From Clostridiales bacterium (GTDB lineage Bacteria; Bacillota; Clostridia; Tissierellales; Sedimentibacteraceae), in NCBI GenBank assembly GCA_003497505.1, contig DNNV01000107.1:1-5955 (forward strand): a DNA stretch of 5,955 nt, given 5' to 3'. Below the pieces are notes generated by a model. That model saw nothing but the letters and a program-made list of their open reading frames with translations. It was not told the DNA's origin and did not search any database. Shown here piece by piece: positions 1 to 5,731 of this stretch (the stretch's first letter is position 1; every line of letters starts with the position of its first letter). The position numbers were made by a program, and so were the translations under genes.

Positions 1-40
1 TTGATTAATATATTTAATACAAATATAATATAATTATAAT
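1..40 (+). promoter_or_regulatory. Putative sigma-A promoter for the murI operon
   Basis: TTGATT at 1-6 matches four of six bases of the -35 consensus. It is followed after 17 bp by a perfect TATAAT at 24-29. Two further perfect TATAAT hexamers lie at 29-34 and 35-40, but neither has a convincing -35 at normal spacing. The predicted start would be near 36-38, leaving an untranslated leader of about 60 bases before murI. The region is very AT-rich, so some hexamers arise by chance, and the -35 sits at the window edge where upstream elements cannot be seen. The first pair is the best supported; this is inference from consensus only. Confidence 0.6.
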
Positions 41-98
41 ACAACACAGATACAGCGTAGGACAATAATTTAAAATGATTAATAAGAAGGGATAATAA

Positions 99-905
99 AT
101 GGATAATAGACCAATAGGAATCTTCGATTCAGGAGTAGGCGGACTGACCGTAATGAGAGAGGTTATGGAGCAGCTTCCCTACGAAAATATAATATATCTG
201 GGAGATACGGCCAGAATACCCTATGGCTCAAAGTCCGAACAGACCATAAGAAAATATGCCAATCAGTGCTCGTCATTCTTAAAGAGCAAGGATGTGAAAA
301 CAATTGTAATTGCCTGCAATACTGCCAGCTCCATAGCTCTTGAGCACGTGCAGAAAAACTTTGACTTGCCCATTATCGGAGTTATTGACCCCGGTGCAAG
401 AAGTGCGGCAGAGGCTACAGAAACCGGAAGAATAGGTGTAATAGGGACAATTGCAACAATAAACAGCAATGCCTACCAGGCAAAAATTATGGAATATCTC
501 CACGACGCAGAGGTAATAGGAATACCATGCCCACTGTTCGTACCCATTGTTGAGGAAGGCTGGGAATATTCCAACGTCGCCGAGCTTACGGCAGAAAAAT
601 ATCTGGAGGAGCTTATAGAGCACGAGGTTGATACCCTTGTATTGGGCTGTACACACTATCCCATTTTAAGACACACCATAAAAAAGGTGGTTGGCTCAGG
701 AGTTAAGCTTGTAAATCCGGCATTTGAAACTGCCAGAGATTTGAAAAAACTTCTTGCGGAAAAAAATATGCTGAATGAAAATTATGGAAAAGCAAGATAT
801 GAATACTACGCAAGTGATGCACCTGAACGACTCAGAAGAATAGGAGGCAATTTCCTTAAGAAGGAAATTGATAATCTCTATGAAATTGCAATAGATAACC
901 TTTAA
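99..905 (+). CDS. murI: Glutamate racemase
   Basis: MurI interconverts L- and D-glutamate without a cofactor and supplies the D-glutamate used by MurD in cytoplasmic peptidoglycan precursor synthesis. The 268-residue product has the usual length and is complete. The N-terminal GIFDSGVGGLTV holds Asp10-Ser11, PYGS lies at 41-44, and the two catalytic cysteines are visible as Cys73 in ACNTAS and Cys184 in GCTHYPIL, each in its conserved context. The C-terminal part (YYASDAPERLRRIGGNFL) also fits the family. The ATG at 99 is preceded by AGAAGGG (85-91) at a spacing of 7 bases. The next gene starts 11 bp after the stop, so the two are probably co-transcribed from the promoter at 1-40. The symbol racE is also used for Gram-positive orthologues. 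Nothing is missing or unusual in the protein. Confidence 0.97.
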   Translation: MDNRPIGIFDSGVGGLTVMREVMEQLPYENIIYLGDTARIPYGSKSEQTIRKYANQCSSFLKSKDVKTIVIACNTASSIALEHVQKNFDLPIIGVIDPGARSAAEATETGRIGVIGTIATINSNAYQAKIMEYLHDAEVIGIPCPLFVPIVEEGWEYSNVAELTAEKYLEELIEHEVDTLVLGCTHYPILRHTIKKVVGSGVKLVNPAFETARDLKKLLAEKNMLNENYGKARYEYYASDAPERLRRIGGNFLKKEIDNLYEIAIDNL

Positions 906-916
906 AGGGGAATGAA

Positions 917-1336
917 ATGAACAACATTAAAATGAAAATTACCACAGTTCAAACAGTTGATGATGCGGGAAATGAGGATATCATAGAGCTTGTTACCGAG
1001 GCATCCATGGAGCATGAGCATGATTATATAATAGTCAATTACGATGAAAGCGATATAACCGAAAGCAAGGGAACAAGAACCAGGCTTAAAATATACAAGG
1101 ACCGGCTCATAGTAACAAAAGTAGGCACTCTTTCTTCAAGGATGGAATTTGAAGAAAACAAAAGCTACAGCAATTTATATACAACGCCCTACGGAAACTT
1201 TGACCTTAATTTTAACACCATTGCATATAAAAACGGACTGGATGAGCACGGTAAAGGTACCATCAGCATCGAATACAGAATTATTTTCAGCGGTTCGGAA
1301 GAAAGTTATAACAAGATGATTATTGATATTTTTTAA
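917..1336 (+). CDS. DUF1934 family protein (YwiB-like, calycin-type beta-barrel)
   Basis: The 139-residue protein matches what I recall of the DUF1934/YwiB family of Firmicutes: an opening beta-strand followed by DDAGNEDIIELVTE, then YIIVNYDES, GTRTRLKIYKDRLIVTK, a TPYGNFDL turn at roughly 91-98, and the closing GTISIEYRIIFSG strand. The alternating strands, with no membrane segment or signal peptide, suggest a small cytoplasmic beta-barrel. The biochemical role of the family is not established, so no function is assigned. AAAGGGG at 904-910 overlaps the murI stop codon and serves the ATG at 917. In B. subtilis the relative ywiB sits beside argS; here it follows murI directly, 11 bp downstream, and argS is not in the window. 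The family call is from memory of conserved motifs and is firm, but it was not searched. Confidence 0.88.
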   Translation: MNNIKMKITTVQTVDDAGNEDIIELVTEASMEHEHDYIIVNYDESDITESKGTRTRLKIYKDRLIVTKVGTLSSRMEFEENKSYSNLYTTPYGNFDLNFNTIAYKNGLDEHGKGTISIEYRIIFSGSEESYNKMIIDIF

Positions 1337-1346
1337 ACAATTATAA

Positions 1347-1379
1347 AGGCTGTTTTAATAATCACGAACATTACAGCCT
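1347..1379 (+). repeat. Inverted repeat A upstream of the regulator gene
   Basis: AGGCTGT at 1347-1353 is the exact reverse complement of ACAGCCT at 1373-1379, with a 19-base loop. It lies 10 bases after the DUF1934 stop codon. On the plus strand no T-run follows, so it is not a standard terminator in that direction. On the minus strand a weak T-rich stretch follows, but no minus-strand gene ends here. Its last four stem bases (GCCT, 1376-1379) also form the outer stem of inverted repeat B, so the two cannot both form in one RNA. Confidence 0.5.
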
Positions 1380-1410
1380 AAAATTCGGCATATGGTGCTG
1401 AATTTTAGGC
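1376..1410 (+). repeat. Strong inverted repeat B directly ahead of the regulator's ribosome binding site
   Basis: GCCTAAAATTCGGCA (1376-1390) pairs with TGCTGAATTTTAGGC (1396-1410), giving 14 Watson-Crick pairs, one G-U pair and a 5-base loop (TATGG). It ends three bases before the AGAGGAG ribosome binding site. There is no downstream T-run, so a Rho-independent terminator for murI-DUF1934 is unlikely in the usual form. It could be a DNA dyad bound by a protein, possibly an autoregulatory operator for the next gene, or an RNA hairpin that affects message stability or translation. The sequence does not decide between these. Confidence 0.75.
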
Positions 1411-1413
1411 ACA

Positions 1414-1420
1414 AGAGGAG
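1414..1420 (+). promoter_or_regulatory. Ribosome binding site fixing the regulator start at 1425
   Basis: AGAGGAG lies four bases before the ATG at 1425. The in-frame ATG at 1392 lies within the loop and descending arm of inverted repeat B and has no Shine-Dalgarno sequence before it. The eleven residues it would add (MVLNFRHKRRS) are encoded mostly by the repeat itself. The start at 1425 is therefore preferred. Confidence 0.85.
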
Positions 1421-1424
1421 AAGC

Positions 1425-2819
1425 ATGGATATTAAATATTTTGACGCACTTATTCACGCCATAGATTTAATAAATGATGGAATTCACGTCGTTGATGCTT
1501 CCGGTAAAATTGTTTACTACAATATAGCTGCAAAGCAGCTTGATGAAATTGATGTTGACAAGGCTATTGGAAGGCATATCCTTGAGGTTTACCCATCACT
1601 TACTTTTGAAACAAGTACTTTGTTAAGAGTTTTACGAACAGGCAAGCCTATTTACAATATAGAGCAGAATTTTATCAACTACAAGGGTGATAAGTTGTCA
1701 ACTCTTAACTCCACAATACCTGTTTATTATAATAATAAAATACTGGGCGCTCTGGAGGTTTCGAGAAACATCACAAAGGTGAGAGAACTGTCAGAAAAAA
1801 TAGTAAATCTCCAAAAAGAGCTTTATGAAAGAAAAGAAAACGTCGATAAGCCGTCAAAACCCATTGCGAAATTCAACTTCCTGGATATAATAGGCCAGAA
1901 TAAGGAAATGCTCAAACTTAAGTCCCTTGGACTAAAGGCTGCCATGTCGGATTCCCCGGTGATGCTTGCGGGAAGTACAGGCACGGGAAAGGAACTGTTT
2001 GTACAGTCAATACACAATTCCAGCAACAGAAAGCACAGGCCATTTATAGCGCAAAACTGTGCGGCACTTCCTTCAAATCTTTTGGAAAGCATACTTTTCG
2101 GTTCGGTGAAGGGAAGCTTTACCGGTGCTGAAAACAGGCCAGGCTTGTTCGAGCTTGCCAACGGAGGCACCTTATTCCTTGATGAGGTGAATTCCATGCC
2201 ACTTGAACTCCAGACTAAACTCCTGAGGGTGCTGCAGGACGGAAGGGTACGGCGTGTGGGTTCTTCTACAACAACCGATGTAGATGTGAGAATAATTTCC
2301 GCAATCAACACAGATATAAGCACTGTTGTTGAAACAAAGCAATTGAGGCAGGACTTATTTTTCCGATTAAATGTAATAACTTTTGTAATCCCGGATTTAG
2401 CGAAGAGGAAAGAAGATATTCCTTTGCTTGTGGAGCATTTTATTAAAAAATACAATGACAAATGCAATAAATTTTTCAGGGGAATTTCAAGAGAGGTACT
2501 GGATATTTTCATGGGATACAGCTGGCCCGGAAATGTGAGAGAGCTTGAACACGCCATAGAAAGCGCAATATCTCTTTACGACGGTGAAATAATAAGAGAA
2601 GAGCATCTTCCATTTCAGTTCAAGAATTATCACCCGAGCAATTCGGTGCTGGATACAAGCACCATACAGCCTCTGAGCATGGCTGTGGAAAAGGTCGAGA
2701 GAGAAATAATCATTTCTGCATTGGAGCAGACAGACTACAATATTGCAAGGGCCGCAAAGCTCATAAACGTTCCGCGGCAAACATTGCAATATAAAATAAA
2801 AAAGCTTGATATAAAATAA
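1425..2819 (+). CDS. PAS-containing sigma-54-dependent transcriptional activator (RocR-like)
   Basis: This bacterial enhancer-binding protein of 464 residues would activate sigma-54 RNA polymerase at -24/-12 promoters. A PAS sensor occupies about residues 5-115 (GIHVVDASGKIVYYN), and a short charged helix at 118-140 links it to the AAA+ domain at about 153-380. Visible motifs are Walker A GSTGTGKE (183-190, with Ser where Glu is commoner), the sigma-54 contact loop GSFTGA (230-235, a variant of GAFTGA), Walker B GGTLFLDEV (247-255), arginine-finger region RQDLFFRL (308-315) and WPGNVREL (367-374). A Fis-type helix-turn-helix closes the protein (about 438-461). Overall layout and wording resemble RocR of B. 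subtilis, which controls arginine catabolism, but the PAS ligand and targets here are unknown, so no symbol is given. It has its own 88-bp upstream gap and ends in a shared bidirectional terminator. Confidence 0.95.
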   Translation: MDIKYFDALIHAIDLINDGIHVVDASGKIVYYNIAAKQLDEIDVDKAIGRHILEVYPSLTFETSTLLRVLRTGKPIYNIEQNFINYKGDKLSTLNSTIPVYYNNKILGALEVSRNITKVRELSEKIVNLQKELYERKENVDKPSKPIAKFNFLDIIGQNKEMLKLKSLGLKAAMSDSPVMLAGSTGTGKELFVQSIHNSSNRKHRPFIAQNCAALPSNLLESILFGSVKGSFTGAENRPGLFELANGGTLFLDEVNSMPLELQTKLLRVLQDGRVRRVGSSTTTDVDVRIISAINTDISTVVETKQLRQDLFFRLNVITFVIPDLAKRKEDIPLLVEHFIKKYNDKCNKFFRGISREVLDIFMGYSWPGNVRELEHAIESAISLYDGEIIREEHLPFQFKNYHPSNSVLDTSTIQPLSMAVEKVEREIIISALEQTDYNIARAAKLINVPRQTLQYKIKKLDIK

Positions 2820-2852
2820 CTTCGGAGGGATTGACCCCTCCGAAGTTATTTT
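2813..2852. terminator. Bidirectional intrinsic terminator containing both convergent stop codons
   Basis: Bases 2813-2829 pair perfectly with 2836-2852 (17 bp, 6-base loop). The core is CTTCGGAGGG/CCCTCCGAAG, followed by TTATTTT on the plus strand and TTATTTTATAT on the minus strand, so the structure is a good Rho-independent terminator in either direction. The plus-strand regulator's TAA (2817-2819) and spoIIR's TAA (2848-2846 on the minus strand) lie opposite each other and pair in the stem. Confidence 0.93.
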
Positions 2853-3547
2853 GCCAGAGACTCTGCGTAGATACGGCTTGTTTTATCCGAATCTATACCT
2901 GTATTGCCTATTTTTCCTTTTTCAATGAATTCAAATATCGCTGATTTCAGCTTGATGTCTTCTATACCTCTTTTCATTTTTATTGCCTCAATTTCCTCCT
3001 GAGTTAAAACATCCTGCAACCTCTTTTCTGTCTGGACATCAAAGACAGGAGCCGCATTTTTATCCTTCCCGAAATCCACAAAGCATAATGGCGGGAACAT
3101 CACACACCACCAATTATTTCCCTGTGCGCTTCCTATTTCTATTCTTACAGCGTCATAGTACCCTTCAGGAAGTACAATATCATCATAAAGCTTGCGTGGA
3201 AATTTAAAATTTCCATAATATACATTTACATCATAATCATTGCCTTCCGCCCTTACCGTTGCCTCAGCTTCTTCTCTTATTTCATCAATTTTTTCTACAA
3301 TCATTTTTTCGCTTACATTTTTTGAATACACATCCTCAAATTCCATGTCAAACTTATTGATTATTTGGTTTCTTACCTTGTATTTCAGCTGTTGGTCATA
3401 ATCTGTATTTGAATTTGCAACAACATGAAGTCGTATAACCTTGTTGTTTATTCTTGCAATTCCCGCATATGCCTCTGCCGTATATGCAACAGTTATGGCG
3501 ATAATCACAAGTATTACTGAAATTAAAATCTTTTTATGGTAACTCAT
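2846..3547 (-). CDS. spoIIR: Stage II sporulation protein R
   Basis: SpoIIR is made in the forespore, exported to the space between the two membranes, and triggers the SpoIIGA protease to process pro-sigma-E in the mother cell. The 233-residue product is close to the family length (224 in B. subtilis). An N-terminal hydrophobic segment (about 6-26) would act as a signal or anchor. Next comes the family hallmark VIRLHVVANSNTDYDQQLK (37-55), then KFPRKLYDDIVLPEGYYDA (115-133) and the most diagnostic block, NWWCVMFPPLCFVDF (145-159), with Cys148 and Cys155. The start is fixed: AGGGAGGA is three bases upstream of the ATG, and an in-frame stop lies just before it with no other start codon between. 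gerAC ends only 10 bp upstream, placing spoIIR as the last gene of the germination operon. No convincing internal sigma-F or sigma-G promoter was seen. Confidence 0.96.
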   Translation of the reverse strand: MSYHKKILISVILVIIAITVAYTAEAYAGIARINNKVIRLHVVANSNTDYDQQLKYKVRNQIINKFDMEFEDVYSKNVSEKMIVEKIDEIREEAEATVRAEGNDYDVNVYYGNFKFPRKLYDDIVLPEGYYDAVRIEIGSAQGNNWWCVMFPPLCFVDFGKDKNAAPVFDVQTEKRLQDVLTQEEIEAIKMKRGIEDIKLKSAIFEFIEKGKIGNTGIDSDKTSRIYAESLAK

Positions 3548-3557
3548 ATGTCCTCCC

Positions 3558-4655
3558 TTATTTTACTAATCCTGTGCTTCTTATGTCCACATTTACATGA
3601 ACATTTATATTTGCCGCTTCAAATACCTCATCGTATTTATCCTCTATTTTGCCAAAATCTGTTTTATGATATTTAGACAAGTCATTTTTTATTTTCAATA
3701 AATCTGCCCTGTATGAACCTTGCAGCTTATTTATTGTATCAGATGCAGCAGATGAAACTTTTTTTGCTGCCTCCTCCTTAATCTTTTTCATAAATTCCTT
3801 ATCATTCAGACGGTCATCACCCACTATAAAAGAATCTATGTAGCAGTACAGCGTAATGTAATAGTCTGCACTGAGGCTGCTCCCATTTAAGTTTATATCC
3901 TTTGACATGCTTACATCAACCGCACCTAATGCAACTGTGGTATCATCCACCTCAATATTTATATTTCGTATGTTTGCCCGTTTTGGATTTACTAAAAGCA
4001 TTATTGCTTCAACCTCCATAGGCTCTAAAAAACCTACGAGCTCATACTCCTTGATAATTGCTGCCCTCTCGATTTTAAGGCTTTTTTCATTTACTTCAAC
4101 AACAGGCACCATAGCATTGCCTGTCTGACCTAAATGCAGTATGGCTTCGTCAAACGTATAAATATCCTGGTAGCTCTCCCTTTTAAGCTTAATGAGCATT
4201 TCACTTAAAAACCTTCCTACAATAGGGTCACTGGGTATTTCTGTCTTTATGATATCCTCAGCCTTACCTTTTGCAATGCAGATTTTAACCCTTCTGTTCA
4301 TTTGAGGTGAGCGCTGTATTTCATCAAAAATCTTTTTCAGCGTTTCCGGGCTCCTGGCAGTATCCTCTCCTATGACTATAACTTGCATCAATCTGTCAGA
4401 TATTGCCTTTTCCGAGTGCAGGTAGCTTGTGCTGTAAAAATCGGCAAAGTTGGTTCCTTCCTTTGTATATACCAGCCTCTGCTCTTCACTTCCTTCATTT
4501 ATTTTTGGAATTTCTGAGGTGAAGGTCAGATCCTTCAGGTTTTTGTCTATGCCCACAGCAAATAAATATTCCCTCTTGTTTATTTCAGCGCTGTCCCAGC
4601 ACCCTGTCATCAGCATTACAGTCAATATGATCAACAATATCTTAATATTTCTCAT
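3558..4655 (-). CDS. gerAC: Ger(x)C family spore germination lipoprotein (GerAC-like)
   Basis: This is the C subunit of a GerA-type nutrient receptor, a lipoprotein anchored at the outer face of the spore inner membrane. The 365-residue protein starts with a lipoprotein signal: MRNIKILL, a hydrophobic stretch, and the lipobox MTGC with Cys19 as the lipidated residue, followed by the family signature WDSAEINKREYLFAVGID. Later family blocks are DRLMQVIVIGEDTAR (87-101), VKICIAKGKAEDII (123-136), DPIVGRFLSEML (143-154) and the C-terminal FGKIEDKYDEVF then VNVDIRSTGLVK. A longer reading frame extends to 4736 but would bury the signal peptide behind 27 extra residues and overlap gerAB extensively. 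The ATG at 4655 has AAGGAGGG upstream and overlaps the gerAB stop as TAATG, implying coupled translation. The subfamily symbol is by homology; the germinant is unknown. Confidence 0.93.
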   Translation of the reverse strand: MRNIKILLIILTVMLMTGCWDSAEINKREYLFAVGIDKNLKDLTFTSEIPKINEGSEEQRLVYTKEGTNFADFYSTSYLHSEKAISDRLMQVIVIGEDTARSPETLKKIFDEIQRSPQMNRRVKICIAKGKAEDIIKTEIPSDPIVGRFLSEMLIKLKRESYQDIYTFDEAILHLGQTGNAMVPVVEVNEKSLKIERAAIIKEYELVGFLEPMEVEAIMLLVNPKRANIRNINIEVDDTTVALGAVDVSMSKDINLNGSSLSADYYITLYCYIDSFIVGDDRLNDKEFMKKIKEEAAKKVSSAASDTINKLQGSYRADLLKIKNDLSKYHKTDFGKIEDKYDEVFEAANINVHVNVDIRSTGLVK

Positions 4656-4670
4656 TACCTTTCCCTCCTT
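4653..4670 (-). promoter_or_regulatory. Ribosome binding site and TAATG coupling junction for gerAC
   Basis: On the minus strand AAGGAGGG (4670-4663) is followed after seven bases by the ATG at 4655-4653. The A of this ATG is also the last base of the gerAB stop codon (TAA, 4657-4655). A strong Shine-Dalgarno sequence inside the end of gerAB plus a one-base overlap is typical of translational coupling, and it supports this start over the in-frame one at 4736. Confidence 0.88.
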
Positions 4671-5731
4671 TTGTCTAACATAGATGCAGTAAGCGGAATC
4701 AGGTAATTCAATATGCTTATTATTACTATGGGCCACTGTATATATGGAAACATCATGTACATTCCTGGAAGAGCAGCGGCGGCCGTATACAAAATAGGTA
4801 TCTGAATGTATATGAAATATCCATTTTCCCTTGTTTTAAATGTCTCCTGCATGGCCAGATTTGTAAAATATGCAATAATGCATATGCATGTGAATGTTAC
4901 TATTATTTGAAAGCACAGCCCCACAATTTCAGTGCTCTCAAAGAAAAATCCGGGAATATTCACAAATTTCATGACAGAAATAAATGGCCACACCAAGTGC
5001 ACAGCTTCCTTCATTCCAAACTTCACCACAATAAGCAGGTAGCACGCTATGTACAAAACTGAGCTTATAACGATAAATCTTCGGCTTATGGTTATGTTCT
5101 TTTCTTTTGCAGATACTCGACTGTTTGAAAAAAGCAATATGGAGAATCCGAAAAAACCAAGCATCGTGCCGGGCACTGTCTTCACTATCCCCTGAACATC
5201 CGCCGGAAATACAGGCAATATGTTTGAATAATCGGCATAATATGTCGAAAATATTATTATGAGAAGGTATGGCACCAGAGATGTAAGTATTGCAATACTT
5301 GCAATATTTGCAATAGGCTGTATACCTTTTTTTGCCGCATATGCCGATGTAATAAGAATCACAATTATAATAGCGTTCAAAGGAGTATTAAAAAGCATCA
5401 TAAGCTTTATCTGCTCGGAAAAATCCTTCATCAATATGCTGTTGGCTGTCAGAAACATGAGTATGTAGTAAATGCCCGCAATTTTTGATATAAATTTCGG
5501 AAAAACCCTTTCACCTATACCTATTATTGTATCCTCGCCGTATTTTTTTAGGACCCTGTTAATAGGCTTCAGGGCAAAGTAAATAATTATGGCAGCAAGA
5601 ACAATTGATATCCACCCAACCGGCCCGTCTATTTCGTATAGAAGCAACGGCATGAGTATTGACTGAAACGCAAATGATATCAGTATTAAAATTGATATAT
5701 TCTGATATGGAGTAATATCCTGATTAAACAT
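4655..5731 (-). CDS. gerAB: GerAB family spore germination permease-like protein
   Basis: This is the B subunit of a GerA-type germinant receptor, a member of the amino acid-polyamine-organocation (APC) transporter-like superfamily, located in the spore inner membrane and, in the families studied, involved in germinant recognition. The 358-residue protein matches the usual length of about 365 and shows ten hydrophobic segments, roughly at 10-30, 36-55, 80-99, 110-130, 141-163, 185-202, 217-237, 265-288, 305-323 and 333-350. The N-terminus DITPYQNISILILISF and the stretch VWPFISVMKFVNIPGFFFES (about 248-266) fit the family. The chosen ATG gives a short N-terminal tail before the first membrane helix, as in relatives. 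A TTG eight codons upstream (5755-5753) is possible but lacks a good ribosome binding site. The ATG overlaps the end of gerAA by eight bases. The ligand cannot be read from the sequence. Confidence 0.93.
   Translation of the reverse strand: MFNQDITPYQNISILILISFAFQSILMPLLLYEIDGPVGWISIVLAAIIIYFALKPINRVLKKYGEDTIIGIGERVFPKFISKIAGIYYILMFLTANSILMKDFSEQIKLMMLFNTPLNAIIIVILITSAYAAKKGIQPIANIASIAILTSLVPYLLIIIFSTYYADYSNILPVFPADVQGIVKTVPGTMLGFFGFSILLFSNSRVSAKEKNITISRRFIVISSVLYIACYLLIVVKFGMKEAVHLVWPFISVMKFVNIPGFFFESTEIVGLCFQIIVTFTCICIIAYFTNLAMQETFKTRENGYFIYIQIPILYTAAAALPGMYMMFPYIQWPIVIISILNYLIPLTASMLDKRRER

Noticed and set aside
2..109. Short direct repeats: TGATTAATA at 2-10 and 76-84, GGATAATA at 90-97 and 102-109
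   Set aside because: They are eight or nine bases of low-complexity AT-rich sequence with no regular spacing or partner copies; chance is sufficient.
1323..1347. Possible sigma-A promoter (TTGATA ... TATAAA) for the regulator gene
   Set aside because: The spacer is only 13 bp, too short for a normal promoter; how the regulator gene is transcribed remains unclear.
1392..1424. Longer start for the sigma-54 regulator at the ATG at 1392
   Set aside because: It lies within inverted repeat B, has no ribosome binding site, and adds eleven residues unlike the start of PAS proteins; the ATG at 1425 has AGAGGAG at good spacing.
1823..2557. 244-codon open frame on the minus strand inside the regulator gene
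   Set aside because: It is antisense to the conserved AAA+ domain, and its Ser- and Leu-rich translation has no recognisable domain; it is a shadow of the real gene.
2645..2665. Small hairpin GGTGCT/AGCACC inside the regulator gene
   Set aside because: It is a six-base stem within coding sequence with no T-run or other context, so most likely chance.
3561..3760. Possible sigma-F or sigma-G promoter for spoIIR inside the end of gerAC
   Set aside because: CATAAGA and CATACAG resemble a sigma-G -10, and GGCAAATATA resembles a sigma-F -10, but none has an acceptable -35 at the right distance; the matches are what AT-rich coding DNA gives by chance.
4656..4736. Longer start for gerAC at 4736
   Set aside because: It would place 27 residues before a clear lipoprotein signal peptide and overlap gerAB by more than 80 bases; the ATG at 4655 has a strong ribosome binding site.
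5150..5290. Sigma-54-like -24/-12 elements (TGGCAC or CGGCAC followed by TTG-like bases)
   Set aside because: They lie inside gerAB coding sequence, miss the GC of the -12 element or its spacing, and point to no gene start.
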